Source: CAYGWP01 sp964353455
GTDB lineage: Bacteria > Planctomycetota > Phycisphaerae > FEN-1346
Assembly (NCBI GenBank): GCA_964353455.1
Contig: CAYGWP010000216.1
Coordinates: 1 to 41,722 of the forward strand
DNA length: 41,722 bases
Direction of reading: 5' to 3'
Part shown: piece by piece, positions 31,374 through 40,341 of the stretch
Layout: each line of letters begins with the position of its first letter
Position numbering within the stretch: the stretch's first letter is position 1
Notes under the pieces: generated by a model
Told to the model about the DNA's origin: nothing
What the model saw: the letters and a program-made list of their open reading frames with translations, nothing else
Databases searched by the model: none
Made by a program: the position numbers and the translations under genes

Positions 31374-31813
31374 GGGTTGGGTACCGAATCACCGCCGACC
31401 CCAGCTCGGGGGTGGGTCACTGAGTGGGTCAGTCGCCACGTGGTGGTGGCTTGTTTCTCATGATCTCAGTGACTTGTCATCCACTTGAAACCCTCGTTTT
31501 CAGCCGAAAAAGCCGTTGTAAGTCTTGCGCCCAGGCCATATTATGACGCAAGGCCCGGCCTTCGAATCCGAAGGTTGCGCGTTCGAATCGCGCCGGGCGC
31601 ACCAATGACTCTCGTTGACATAGGCGGACAATGGGCGACTTTCTCTACGGTTTTCGCGCGTTTCTCGCTTCCCCCTTCCGACTGCCCCTCTTGCCACGAA
31701 TGACAGAAGATGACTTGCGGGGGCGCCTGCGCACCGAAAGGGCGCTGAGCGCCACCGGGCACCGGACGGACTATCACTAGGCAGCAATCAACAGGAGCAC
31801 TGCAAGACGGATG
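31374..31813. other. intergenic region with tRNA remnant
   Basis: Between the convergent AAA/DUF4143 gene and the 158-aa gene. It contains a weak hairpin without a U tract (ACCCC…GGGGT, 31398-31413), two copies of GTGGGTCA-like sequence near 31412-31430, and the degenerate tRNA-Arg at 31527-31604. No protein gene is credible here. Confidence 0.5.
31527..31604 (+). pseudogene. degenerate tRNA-Arg (anticodon TCG) with intact 3' half
   Basis: From the anticodon loop CTTCGAA through the TCCGA stem strand, variable loop, T-arm (GCGCG-TTCGAAT-CGCGC), acceptor strand CGGGCGC and terminal ACCA, the sequence is a normal tRNA. The 5' half keeps GCGCCC at the right distance for acceptor pairing, but position 7 mismatches, no D-arm can be formed and two anticodon-stem pairs are lost. 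This is what a displaced 3' attachment fragment of an element integrated in tRNA-Arg looks like, or a decayed tRNA. It is unlikely to be a working tRNA. Confidence 0.65.
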
Positions 31814-32290
31814 CTATGTGGAAACTTCGTCATTGCTCATCCGGCTGGTTGGCCGTCGCATAATCACTGAAATCTGGCCGTACTCCGAGCCACATAGGGC
31901 TTCCAGATCGTGGACAATGTCGACATCGGGGCCCATCTTGCTTGTCCAGCGTCCGGCATGGCTCCCGGATGTGAGTTGCCGAGCCGCGTGGGTCGGTTTG
32001 CCATTCTTCGTGTAGATGGCAACCTTGTCATAACCCTGCTCAATGCTGGTGTTGTCGCAGACGGAGTACCCGAGAGCCCCAAAGATGGCAACAAAGGCAT
32101 CTACAGTCTCTTGTCGAGGGAAGCCCGGGGGCCAGTAGTAGTTGCTCTGGGTGTCCGGCCACCACCACCGCCGCTTGTCATCTTCGGCAGCCCATGCAAT
32201 ACAATTGTACCTGCGCGATTCGACGCTGGTCACATCGAATCCGCCACATGATTGGAATCTGAATCGAGGATCCCGTGGGTCTATCGACAT
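31814..32290 (-). CDS. DUF7689-like uncharacterised protein
   Basis: 158 residues. Motifs RRYNCIAWAAEDDKRRWWWPD (near 27-47), YWPPGFPRQETVDAFVAIF, VAIYTKNGKPTHAARQL and GRWTSKMGPDVDIVHDLEAL are characteristic of a widespread small bacterial family of unknown function. The conserved NC, W-W-P-D and T-H-A-A-R residues hint at a papain-like or deamidase-type active site, but that is inference. The ATG at 32290 directly abuts the stop of the preceding gene (32291), so it is the last gene of a three-gene minus-strand module. Usually found as an accessory gene and sometimes beside toxin-like genes. Confidence 0.75.
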   Translation of the reverse strand: MSIDPRDPRFRFQSCGGFDVTSVESRRYNCIAWAAEDDKRRWWWPDTQSNYYWPPGFPRQETVDAFVAIFGALGYSVCDNTSIEQGYDKVAIYTKNGKPTHAARQLTSGSHAGRWTSKMGPDVDIVHDLEALCGSEYGQISVIMRRPTSRMSNDEVST

Positions 32291-32809
32291 TCAATCAATG
32301 TAACCTTGGGTTCGTCCCCACTGGAGCCACGCGGCGACCATTGCATCAAAGTGGCCTCGTGCTTCCTCGGGAACAGGGTCTTGGCGCGTGATGGCCTTAA
32401 GGGCCCAAAACCAATGGTGAGGCCTTCTCTCTAGCTCTCTGAGGAGGACTGGCACAACTTTCTCCCCCATCCCGATTATCTGCTGGTATGAAGGATGGAT
32501 CACCATGTCGCTTACGGATGAAGCAAACTGAGTATCGCGTTGCCATTCAGATGCAAGGGCATTGAAGGCCGAAATGACGTCATCGCTTGCTGCTTCAGTA
32601 TTGCAATGCCACATCTGTGAATGCCACAAAACGACAAACACTTGATTGGTAAGCCACCTTCGGCCCACGATGTACTCAGGCGCATCGGTCGGGGACGGTT
32701 TCCTGCGCGTGGTCCAGCCGGAAAGCCAGACCGGCTCGCTGACGCTCCATGCCAACTCATGCTGTTGATGCCCCAGATCTACCTCTTGTTCAAGCACCTG
32801 TGGTCTCAT
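32291..32809 (-). CDS. uncharacterised protein of a widespread accessory family
   Basis: 172 residues from the ATG at 32809, which follows GGAGG at 9 nt; the ATG at 32848 is less well placed. The second half carries a recurrent bacterial domain: SEWQRDTQFASSVSDMVIHP, YQQIIGMGEKVVPVLLREL, HHWFWALKAITRQDPVPEEA, then AWLQWGRTQGYI at the C-terminus. I know this pattern from many genomes but not a function. It overlaps the upstream 230-aa gene by 20 bp and is followed without a gap by the DUF7689-like gene. The three genes therefore form one unit. Confidence 0.75.
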   Translation of the reverse strand: MRPQVLEQEVDLGHQQHELAWSVSEPVWLSGWTTRRKPSPTDAPEYIVGRRWLTNQVFVVLWHSQMWHCNTEAASDDVISAFNALASEWQRDTQFASSVSDMVIHPSYQQIIGMGEKVVPVLLRELERRPHHWFWALKAITRQDPVPEEARGHFDAMVAAWLQWGRTQGYID

Positions 32810-33482
32810 TGTCTCCGTCCTCCAACCAACACTGTATACTTTGAGCAAGCGCGTTTCTCAGGCTCACCTCTTTTGCCAGGGCTCGCTTGAGTTCGTTATG
32901 TAATGCCTTTATATCTGGTCTATCCATAACGAAGTAAATGTTTTTCTTGCCCCCGTCTTGCATGTATGAGACTCTCAGGTTGTGCAGTATAAGTGCGGCC
33001 CGCGGATGCACTTGGGGATCCGGTTGGAAAACCGCTCTAACGTCGGTCAAGACTCTCGCGTCAACGAAAACATTCGTGTGCTCAGATGCCAGATCAACCG
33101 CTTTCGCGCTGACGCCCAAGGAGTCGTGCATCTCCAGAATCCCATGAAGCTGCCTTTGAAGCGACTCCCAGTCAACTGTGCGCGTGTCCTTCTTGAGGGC
33201 GCGCAGTGACTCGCCGGTGGCCCGGACTCCTGCGATTAATTCCGGAACGTCCGAGCCCAAGGCGAAACGCGTTCTATATAGTGACAGCATTACCGTAATA
33301 GGACCTGTCACCTGGTCCTCGCTTTCTCCGACAACTGAAGCGACCCTGTCCGCAAGCTGCTCGGGCATCAGACAAGAAGGTGCCGCCGCGATTGCCCCAA
33401 TCAACTTCTCGCGGTCTTCCGCCTTGAGAGCCAAGAAGTCCAAGAATCGTTGCACGTCTGAGGGTGGCACTCGGAGTCGCAT
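32790..33482 (-). CDS. hypothetical protein, first gene of a three-gene module
   Basis: 230 residues from the ATG at 33482 (GAGAGG a few nt upstream). Not recognised. Predominantly helical N-terminal half (FLDFLALKAEDREKLIGAIA). The C-terminal half has alternating strands and helices, ending in a coiled helix (IKALHNELKRALAKEVSLRN), a layout compatible with an accessory or chaperone-type protein. The overlap with the next gene shows joint expression. Function unknown. Confidence 0.7.
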   Translation of the reverse strand: MRLRVPPSDVQRFLDFLALKAEDREKLIGAIAAAPSCLMPEQLADRVASVVGESEDQVTGPITVMLSLYRTRFALGSDVPELIAGVRATGESLRALKKDTRTVDWESLQRQLHGILEMHDSLGVSAKAVDLASEHTNVFVDARVLTDVRAVFQPDPQVHPRAALILHNLRVSYMQDGGKKNIYFVMDRPDIKALHNELKRALAKEVSLRNALAQSIQCWLEDGDNETTGA

Positions 33483-33814
33483 GGTCCTCTCCGTGGGGGT
33501 CCGTGGCCCCTGGGCCGGACGCAGCCGACCATCGGCATTATCGGATTCCAGTAGCCCGCAGCATCAGGCGCTCTGGCTAGGATAGGTGATTTTGCCGGCC
33601 GGTTCAAGTGTTTTGTGCGATAGTGTCGTGTGCGATAGCCCTTGTTTCATGCTAGCGACCGGTAGGGCTGTGTGATTCGGCTCATCCGCCCGCGCGGCCG
33701 TGTCCTCCGTTGCCGTTGCCGCCCCGGAACGGGTCCAGACTTCGGACACGGCCGCGACGTCGGCCCGTGGGGCCTCGATGGCCTGACGACTCCTCCCGGC
33801 CGGATACGGCGTCG
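33483..33814. other. intergenic region, no gene seen
   Basis: Lies between the start of the three-gene module and the stop of the 902-aa lyase gene. It contains an 11-bp direct repeat with core GTGCGATAG (33613-33623 and 33628-33638). No ORF has convincing coding character and no clear promoter or terminator was found. Confidence 0.5.
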
Positions 33815-36523
33815 CTATTTCGAGGGGGCAAAGACGCCCAGGACGAGTCTGCCGTCGGCGAACTTCACCGTTTGCCTGCCGACGGCCAGGCCGCCGCCGT
33901 CAGTCTTCAAGTCCGGGTGCCGGCCGGCGGCCGCAAGCGTCAGGACGTTGAAGGTCGTGCCGCCCGCCGTGACGGTCCGGAAGGCGGCCTTCTCGCCGCC
34001 CTTGGAGTCGGCCTTGGGGACCGAGCCGCCGACCGCGACGACCAGGGCGTCGGCGCCGCTCGCCTTGGAATAATCCACCGCCAGGGCGAACTTGCCCGCC
34101 GTCAGAATGCCCGATCCGTCCCTGGCACACTGGTAATACGAGACGGGTGCGCCGCGGTCGGGTTCGCCGAGCGAGAGGCGCAGCCCCAGCCCCCATACCA
34201 TTGTCTCGCGCGGCTTGGTTCCATCAGGCTGCCGGATGAGAACGGTCGTCACGATGTCGTCCTTGTCCTGCCAGCGGTTGCGGAAGACGAAGTAGTCGTA
34301 GAGGTGGTCAACGCTGGTCAGCGGCATGGCGTCAGCGGGGTTCTTCTCGTCGATGCCCTGGAACGTCGGCCAGTTGATGAGCGCGAGCATCGGCCGGTGC
34401 GGGTAGAGGCTGCACGTGTCGAAGTCGCGCTTGGCGGCGTCGGGTTCGACCGTGTGGTTGTAGGTCCAGAGGAGGGCGGGCTTATACTTGTCGGCTATGG
34501 CGCCGAAGCCCTCCGAGAAGTGGCCGCCGTGCGAGAAGCCATCGCGCTCCCTGTGGAATTCAGCGCTGCCGTATGTGCCGCCCATGTTCGAGCGGTACGG
34601 GAGCACGGCGGGCGGGCCGATGAGCATCAGGCATCGCGGCACCATGGTGACGTACGAGGCGTTGGGCCGGTCCACATTGAGGTAGTCGTGCCCGGCGGCG
34701 ACCTTCAGGACCTGGAGGAAACAGAGGAACCCGGCCTGCGTGCCGACGGTGCTCGCGCCCCAGCCTTCCTTATAGTAGCCGCCGTCGCCCCACCCGGCCG
34801 AGAGGTGCCGCATGACCTGCCGCTCCATCACGTTACAGTACCTCTCCACCAAGTCCTTGTCCGCGCCCGGGTCGCCCTTTACGGCGAGGACCGCCAGTCC
34901 GCAGCCGCCCAGGACCGCGCCGAAATGGTTGGACCCCGGGCCTTGCCTGGGCGTGAGGACCATCTTCTCCAGGGTGATGGCCTCGTCCTTGTTCCACTCG
35001 CCGCCGCCCTTGCCATCATAGTTGAGGACGGCCTGGACGAACTTGCGGCGGAACGCATCATCCCAGGCGTCGTAGCAGAGGTCGTAGGCGACGGCGGTCC
35101 AGCCGATGCTGGGTCCGGCCCGCAGTTCCCCGCCGGGGGCGACCCAGGAGTACCGGTCGTCGAAACTCCGCTGACCGGCCCATGCCTTCTCCACGCACTG
35201 GCGGGCGAGGTCGGCGTACTTGCGGTCACCGGTCAGTTGATACAGAAAGCCGAAGCCGGCCGCATGGGAGATGGAATATGCCCCGGCCTTGGCGCGGAAG
35301 TTGTTCTTCTCGTACGCCTGCGTGGCGGGGTTGAAGGATGTGGGCATCGACTCGCCGTCGGACCCGTTCAGGAGTTCGCGGAGACGGGCGACGATCTTCT
35401 TGCCGTCGGGCGTGTCGGCCCGGCGCTTGAGTTCCGCGAGGTCGGCCTTGCGGAAGAAGAGGCGCGGGTGCTCACCGGGCGCGGGGGCCTTGAAGTCCTT
35501 GACCTCCGCAAAGTACGGCCGCGTGTCCTTGGCGGCGGCGCTCTCATAGGCACCCAGGCGGAGGTTGGCGCGGAAGAAGCCCTCGCGCGGCTCTTCCTTC
35601 CCGTCCTCATAGACGACCTTGCCTTTCCACGAGCCTGCCATCCATGCGGCCACGCGGACGCCGGAGAGCGTGAGCGAGAAGGTCGCCTGCGAGCCGTCGA
35701 GCGTGTCGGTCGAGAAACTCACGGTGCCCCTTATGCCGTCCTGGGTGACCTCCATGTTCTCGGGCGTGTCGGTCGAAACGTAATCGTAGGCGTTGTGGCG
35801 CATATCCATCTGTCCCAGGCGTGCCGAGACGACCTTGCCGTCCTTGACGCCGATCGAGAGCGCGCGGCGGCGGTGGTAGTTGTCGCTGGTCTTGCCGGGC
35901 AGAAGGTTATAGACAGCCATCTGGATATCAACATCCACCAGGTTGAGGCCCTGGGCGGGCTTAAGGCCCCCGGCCAGTTTCCCCTCGCGGGCCGCTTCCA
36001 GCGTGGCGGCCTTGAGTTCGGCCTCGTCGCCGGGGATCTTCGACGTCCACGTGCCCGTGATGGCCCAGGCGGGGTCGGGGTTGCCGGTCGGCGTGGCGGC
36101 GGCGTCTATCGTAACGGTCGCCACGCGGACCTTCTGGTCCAGGGGGACCCACGGGTCGGGCACGAGCGTCACCAGCGCCGTGCCCGTAATCTTGCCGTCC
36201 TTGACCGTGATGCCCGCCGGGTCAACCAGCATGATCGCGGTGTTCCAGACGGGCTTGCCCTGGACGGTGGGGGTGCCGATGGCGGCGGCCCAGCGGCCGT
36301 CGCGGCGCGAGAGGTACAGGTTGAGGTTCTTCGGGACGCCCCGTTTCTCGCCGGGGAAGAACGCCTCAAGCGTCATGGCGTAAAGGCCGTTGTCTGCATC
36401 CGTCTTGGCGGCCAACTCGATGGGCTGGTTGGGCTGCTGGCCGGAGGCGGGCGCGGCTGCCAGGGCGGCCAGGAACGCAGCAAGAAATGTCCATACCATT
36501 CGGAAGAGAATCCTTGCGGCCAT
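33815..36523 (-). CDS. exported heparinase II/III-like polysaccharide lyase
   Basis: 902 residues. Signal peptide MAARILFRMVWTFLAAFLAA with a likely cleavage after ASG. The N-terminal ~320 residues contain two similar beta-domains (each with GKxTGTxxxTL- or GTVSFSTD-like strands) not present in the paralogue next door. The helical lyase toroid follows (PGEHPRLFFRKADLAELKRR, NGSDGESMP, YDLCYDAWDD, PGSNHFGAVLGG), then the beta-sandwich (YDYFVFRNRWQDKDDIVTTV, WGLGLRLSLGEPD). This matches heparinase II/III-type PL proteins, which cleave uronic-acid-containing polysaccharides by beta-elimination; the substrate is not predictable here. AAGGAG at 9 nt supports the ATG at 36523. Third gene of a minus-strand run 40036-33815. 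Confidence 0.85.
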   Translation of the reverse strand: MAARILFRMVWTFLAAFLAALAAAPASGQQPNQPIELAAKTDADNGLYAMTLEAFFPGEKRGVPKNLNLYLSRRDGRWAAAIGTPTVQGKPVWNTAIMLVDPAGITVKDGKITGTALVTLVPDPWVPLDQKVRVATVTIDAAATPTGNPDPAWAITGTWTSKIPGDEAELKAATLEAAREGKLAGGLKPAQGLNLVDVDIQMAVYNLLPGKTSDNYHRRRALSIGVKDGKVVSARLGQMDMRHNAYDYVSTDTPENMEVTQDGIRGTVSFSTDTLDGSQATFSLTLSGVRVAAWMAGSWKGKVVYEDGKEEPREGFFRANLRLGAYESAAAKDTRPYFAEVKDFKAPAPGEHPRLFFRKADLAELKRRADTPDGKKIVARLRELLNGSDGESMPTSFNPATQAYEKNNFRAKAGAYSISHAAGFGFLYQLTGDRKYADLARQCVEKAWAGQRSFDDRYSWVAPGGELRAGPSIGWTAVAYDLCYDAWDDAFRRKFVQAVLNYDGKGGGEWNKDEAITLEKMVLTPRQGPGSNHFGAVLGGCGLAVLAVKGDPGADKDLVERYCNVMERQVMRHLSAGWGDGGYYKEGWGASTVGTQAGFLCFLQVLKVAAGHDYLNVDRPNASYVTMVPRCLMLIGPPAVLPYRSNMGGTYGSAEFHRERDGFSHGGHFSEGFGAIADKYKPALLWTYNHTVEPDAAKRDFDTCSLYPHRPMLALINWPTFQGIDEKNPADAMPLTSVDHLYDYFVFRNRWQDKDDIVTTVLIRQPDGTKPRETMVWGLGLRLSLGEPDRGAPVSYYQCARDGSGILTAGKFALAVDYSKASGADALVVAVGGSVPKADSKGGEKAAFRTVTAGGTTFNVLTLAAAGRHPDLKTDGGGLAVGRQTVKFADGRLVLGVFAPSK

Positions 36524-36562
36524 GAGATGCGCTCCTTACTTTGACGGACACGGGTCCCGGTG

Positions 36563-38320
36563 CTATTTTTTGTCGGCGTCAAAGACGCCGAGGACGATCT
36601 TTCCGTTTTCCATGCCGACCGTCTGCCTGCCGACGGCGACCTTGTTGCCCTGTGCGGCCGGTTTCGGGGCCGCGCCCTTTCCGAGGAAGAGGAAACTGAA
36701 GGCCGCGCCGCCGGCCTCAACCACGTTGTCCTTCGGTGCGCCGGGGCCGGTCATGACCAGCATTGCGCCAGAGCCGGAGGCCCCGGAGAAATCGACGGCC
36801 AGCGACGAGCCGTCGCCGGTCGCAAGGACGGTTGATCCGTCGCGGGCGGGCCGGTAGTCGCCCGTGAATCCGCCCGAGATGGTCCCCCATGTTGTCTTCT
36901 TGCCGAGGCCCCAGACCGTGAGGGCCTTCTCGCCCTTTGCGCTGTAGTTGCCCTTGGACGTCTTCGTGAGGATCGAGATGACGATGTCGTCGGCGTCCTG
37001 CCAGCGGTTCCGCCACGCGTAGAAGCCCCACTTGGTGTCGCGGAAGGCGTGCGGGATGACCTCGCCGGGGCTGCGCTCCTGGACGCCGAAAGGCCAGTTC
37101 ACGAACGGGACGATGGCCAGGTGCGGGTACGGCGTCGGCGTGTCGCAGGGTGTATTATTCTTATTATCTATCTCTCTTAAGCCGCAATGGTTGTAGAACC
37201 AGAGTATGGCCGGCTTCTGTTCCTCGGTGGCCACACCGAAACCGATTCCGAAGTAGCAGCCGCCGCTGATATCGTTCCTCGCCCAGATGTTGTGGTCGTA
37301 CGCCCCGCGCTTGGGGAAGTCCATGTTGCCGCCCTTGGGCACGGTGAGGAAGAACCACTTCAGGCTCATCCACTGCGCGTTGGGGCGCGGCGTGTAGAAG
37401 TCCCTGCCTGCCGCAACCCTCCACGCCTGGAGCGCCGAGAGGAACACGATGTGCGACGACATCGAGCCGGTGCCGTCGCCCTCGGCGAAGACCCCGCCGT
37501 CGCCGAACCCCTCGGTCATGTTGCGGATCATCGACTTCTCGCTTGTCTCCAGTAGCGGCCCGATCTTCTTCATATCGACGCCGGGGTCGCCCATGATTGC
37601 CAGCAGCGCCATGGCAGCGCCGCCGACCTGCATCCCCCAGTGGTTCGAGCCGGGGTGCTGGCGTGCGCCGCGGACGAGTTCATCCAGGCTCATCCACTGT
37701 CCCTCGTCGTAGTTCTGGATCGCGTCGGCCACCTTGCGCCGGTAGGCATCGTCCCAGCCGTCGTAGCAGAGGTCGTAGCCCAGGACCGTCCAGCCGAGCG
37801 AGGGCCCGGCCCGAAGGGCGCCGAACGGGGCCTTGAACGAGTATCGCTGGTCGCGGTCGCGGTAACCCTCGAGCGACTTGTCCATGCACTCGCGCCCCAG
37901 GTCGGCGTATTTCTTGTTGCCGGTGAGGACGTACAGCATTCCGTAGCCCGCAACGTGGGAGAACGTGAAGAGGCCCGGCGGCGCGCTGTCGAGCGGGCCG
38001 GAGCCGTCCTTATCGACCGGCCCCTTGACGCCGAACTTGGGGGGCATCGACTCGCCGTCGCTTCCGTTCAGGCACACCCGCAGACGCTTTATGATGGCCT
38101 GGCCTTCGGGCGTCTTCGCCCGCTCCTTGAGGGCGGCGATGTCAGACTTGCGGAACAACAGGCGCGGATGTTCGCCCGGCTGAACCGCCTTGAATCCCGG
38201 CACAGGCGCGGGCCAGGCATCAAACTGCGGCGCGCTCGCCGCCCGCCCTGCCGCCGACGCCGTGCCGCAGAGGAAGATTACGGCCGCAATCCCCAGCCAG
38301 AGAGTTCTAACCGTGCGCAT
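36563..38320 (-). CDS. exported heparinase II/III-like protein (paralogue)
   Basis: 585 residues with a signal peptide (VRTLWLGIAAVIFLCGTASA). It shares with the 902-aa neighbour the segments PGEHPRLLFRKSDIAALKER, NGSDGESMP, YDLCYDGWDDAYRRK, PGSNHWG and the tail VGRQTVGMENGKIVLGVF, so the two are tandem duplicates; the N-terminal beta-domains are absent. An AT-rich patch at about 37147-37180 encodes REIDNKNNT, a low-complexity loop with base composition unlike the rest. AAGGAGG 6 nt before the ATG supports the start. It lies 39 bp upstream of the 902-aa gene. Probably a periplasmic or cell-surface lyase; whether both copies are active cannot be told. Confidence 0.85.
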   Translation of the reverse strand: MRTVRTLWLGIAAVIFLCGTASAAGRAASAPQFDAWPAPVPGFKAVQPGEHPRLLFRKSDIAALKERAKTPEGQAIIKRLRVCLNGSDGESMPPKFGVKGPVDKDGSGPLDSAPPGLFTFSHVAGYGMLYVLTGNKKYADLGRECMDKSLEGYRDRDQRYSFKAPFGALRAGPSLGWTVLGYDLCYDGWDDAYRRKVADAIQNYDEGQWMSLDELVRGARQHPGSNHWGMQVGGAAMALLAIMGDPGVDMKKIGPLLETSEKSMIRNMTEGFGDGGVFAEGDGTGSMSSHIVFLSALQAWRVAAGRDFYTPRPNAQWMSLKWFFLTVPKGGNMDFPKRGAYDHNIWARNDISGGCYFGIGFGVATEEQKPAILWFYNHCGLREIDNKNNTPCDTPTPYPHLAIVPFVNWPFGVQERSPGEVIPHAFRDTKWGFYAWRNRWQDADDIVISILTKTSKGNYSAKGEKALTVWGLGKKTTWGTISGGFTGDYRPARDGSTVLATGDGSSLAVDFSGASGSGAMLVMTGPGAPKDNVVEAGGAAFSFLFLGKGAAPKPAAQGNKVAVGRQTVGMENGKIVLGVFDADKK

Positions 38321-38416
38321 GTCGGCCTCCTTCAGGAGACTGTTTTATAACAGCGTATCGTGCAGGGGGCAAGACGGGCCTGTTGCCGAAATCACGTCAT
38401 CCCCGGAACCGGCGTA

Positions 38417-40036
38417 TCAGCGCCTGGCCGGCACGGGCTTGGCGGGTCTCGGCGGTGTGAGCGTACGCAGGGGGACGGCCTTGCCCGCGATCATCCGCAG
38501 TTGAAGGCTGTGGAACGTGACGTCGGCGAACCGGCAGCCTACGGCCAGCGCCGCAGGGTTGATTCCGGAATTGGTGGGGGGAGGACGCAGGCTGGCCGCA
38601 GGGCCGCGCCACGTCAAGAGTGGAGTGCCGTCAAGGCTTATCTCGATGGTGCTATCCACCTCGCCCGGAACGACCTTGACCTCAAGCGTGTACTCCCGGT
38701 TCACGTCCGGGGCGCCGCTGCGGACCAGCGTTTCCCCCTCCTTCTTCCCGCGCACCGCGTCGTCCTGAACCCAGCAGTCCCTGTTCGTGATACAAACCGA
38801 GGCGCACGAGACCGCCACCGGAAATGTCAGCCAGACCCTCTCGCCGGCCACGTTCCACCTGAACTTCAGCCGCAATTGATATGAGCCCTGCGGCGCCACG
38901 GGTATCTCGGCCTGGCCGCCGTGACTTCCGATCACGTGCAGGCCGTTGCTCGCCACATCCCACTTGCCGATCGGGTCCGGGTCGCCCCTCGTGGTCTTCA
39001 GGTCTCTCAGAAGATCGACGAACCTGAGCACCTCGACCCACCCGGTCGCATCGGACCCCGCCCCCGCCGCCGATTTTCCGAGTTTCTCAAGCGCCGCCTG
39101 CACCTTCTTGGCGCCGAAGGCCGCCTTTGCGCGCGAGGCGTCGTCGGCCGTATGCAGGTCCAGGAACCGCTTGTAGTAGCCTGCCGCACGCGACAGCATT
39201 GCCGCCTTGCTGGCGGCGCAGGCGGCCTTGTCGCCGAGCGAAGCGTACCAGTCGGCCATTTCGATGCACGCCAGTTCCGGGGCATCGGACACCGGCTTGG
39301 CGGCACCCGGCACGTAGCGCCTCAACGCCTCATCGACGCCCTCGGCCAGATACTTGGCCGCCTCGCCGGGGTTGTCGAACTCCACCAGGCACAGGCGGAC
39401 CAACTCCTGGCGGGAGGCGGCGTCGCCGGGGTTCGCCTCGACCTTGGTCTTTAGGTCGGCCGCCTGCCTGACCGCCTTCTGCCGGACCCCCAGGTCGGCC
39501 AACCTCGCCCTGAGGTCGTCTTTGGCGGCGGCGCTGGCCGTCACCGTCAGGCCTCGGCGGCAGAGGGCCGCAGCAGCGTCGAGGTCGCCCGCCTCGGTCT
39601 TCTCCTCGGCTGCGCTGGCGATGGCCGCAACCAGTTCCTCGCCCGCCTTGGCCTTGGCATCCATCTTGGCGGCCGCGTACAGTTGCTGGCGGACGGCGAG
39701 GATCCTGTCGATGCGTTCGGCCTTCCGGCCGGGGACCTTCTCGGCCGCCACCTCCACCGCCTCGATGGCCAAAGGCCCACCCTTGGGGTCCTTGATGGCC
39801 AGTTCGCACGCCTTGTCGCAGAGGATGGCGACGAGCGCCGCATCGGTCTTGGGCGCCCTTGCGGCATCAAGCATCTGGCGGGCCAGGGCGAGGTCGTCGG
39901 CGGTGTCCTTCGTCGCCGCCACGCGGTTCATATCCTTGCCGTAGAGGAGATCGAAAGTGCCTGCGGCATCCTGGGCCAGGGCGGCCTGCGACAGCCCCAG
40001 GAAGGCCAGTCCCGCGACGACCGATAATCGCCTCAT
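38417..40036 (-). CDS. exported repeat protein with LamG/DUF1080-like C-terminus
   Basis: 539 residues from the ATG at 40036, with GGGGAG at about 9 nt and a signal peptide (MRRLSVVAGLAFLGLSQAAL); the ATG at 40135 adds 33 residues without a signal sequence. Residues about 20-350 are alanine-rich, helical and TPR-like (ARQMLDAARAPK, AAALCRRGLTVTASA). The last ~170 residues form a beta-sandwich with WDVASNGLHVIGSH, SYQLRLKFRW, REYTLEVKVVPG and GTPLLTWRGP, like the LamG/DUF1080 domains abundant in planctomycete exported proteins that bind or hydrolyse sugars. It heads the run to the two lyases and may be the sugar-binding partner. Confidence 0.8.
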   Translation of the reverse strand: MRRLSVVAGLAFLGLSQAALAQDAAGTFDLLYGKDMNRVAATKDTADDLALARQMLDAARAPKTDAALVAILCDKACELAIKDPKGGPLAIEAVEVAAEKVPGRKAERIDRILAVRQQLYAAAKMDAKAKAGEELVAAIASAAEEKTEAGDLDAAAALCRRGLTVTASAAAKDDLRARLADLGVRQKAVRQAADLKTKVEANPGDAASRQELVRLCLVEFDNPGEAAKYLAEGVDEALRRYVPGAAKPVSDAPELACIEMADWYASLGDKAACAASKAAMLSRAAGYYKRFLDLHTADDASRAKAAFGAKKVQAALEKLGKSAAGAGSDATGWVEVLRFVDLLRDLKTTRGDPDPIGKWDVASNGLHVIGSHGGQAEIPVAPQGSYQLRLKFRWNVAGERVWLTFPVAVSCASVCITNRDCWVQDDAVRGKKEGETLVRSGAPDVNREYTLEVKVVPGEVDSTIEISLDGTPLLTWRGPAASLRPPPTNSGINPAALAVGCRFADVTFHSLQLRMIAGKAVPLRTLTPPRPAKPVPARR

Positions 40037-40341
40037 GCCGTGCTCCCCCCAGAGAGCGTGCCCTGAATGGCGATATGCAACTGCGTGGATTCTACCTGCT
40101 GCTTGCCGGGTGTCAAGCGCTGTAATCTTCGTCATTCCCGTAGATGCCCGCTCGGGCGTGGGATTTATTTGCAGAGCCCGAATCCGCTAGATATACTTCT
40201 CGGTCACGGATACAGTTTGGTTCCAAGCCGTAAGTCTCTTGCGTCTGGGGGCACATCCATTGCGGCAAGCGCGGCACGCTGAACGAACCTTCTTGAATTC
40301 GTTTGAGTCGGCAGTCGGTTACCTGGTGGAGGAGGATGCCT
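40037..40341. other. divergent intergenic region
   Basis: Separates the minus-strand lyase run from the plus-strand 242-aa gene. It holds the plus-strand promoter listed separately and a short inverted repeat GCCCG-CT-CGGGC at 40146-40157. No clear promoter was seen for the minus strand. Confidence 0.5.
40169..40197 (+). promoter_or_regulatory. candidate sigma70-type promoter for the 242-aa gene
   Basis: TTGCAG at 40169-40174, a 17-bp spacer, then TATACT at 40192-40197, upstream of the ATG at 40342. The predicted 5' leader is about 140 nt. Confidence 0.5.

Noticed and set aside
31398..31413. Hairpin after the AAA/DUF4143 gene as a terminator
   Set aside because: The stem is only 5 bp and no T-run follows.
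31500..31787. Small ORFs with GAIRTRNLRIRRP or RDSNAQPSDSKA sequences
   Set aside because: These are well-known false proteins translated from the antisense of tRNA 3' halves; they overlap the tRNA-Arg remnant here.
33710..36544. 944-aa plus-strand ORF
   Set aside because: Antisense to the 902-aa lyase, whose signal peptide, domain motifs and ribosome binding site are clear; the plus frame shows no recognisable protein features.
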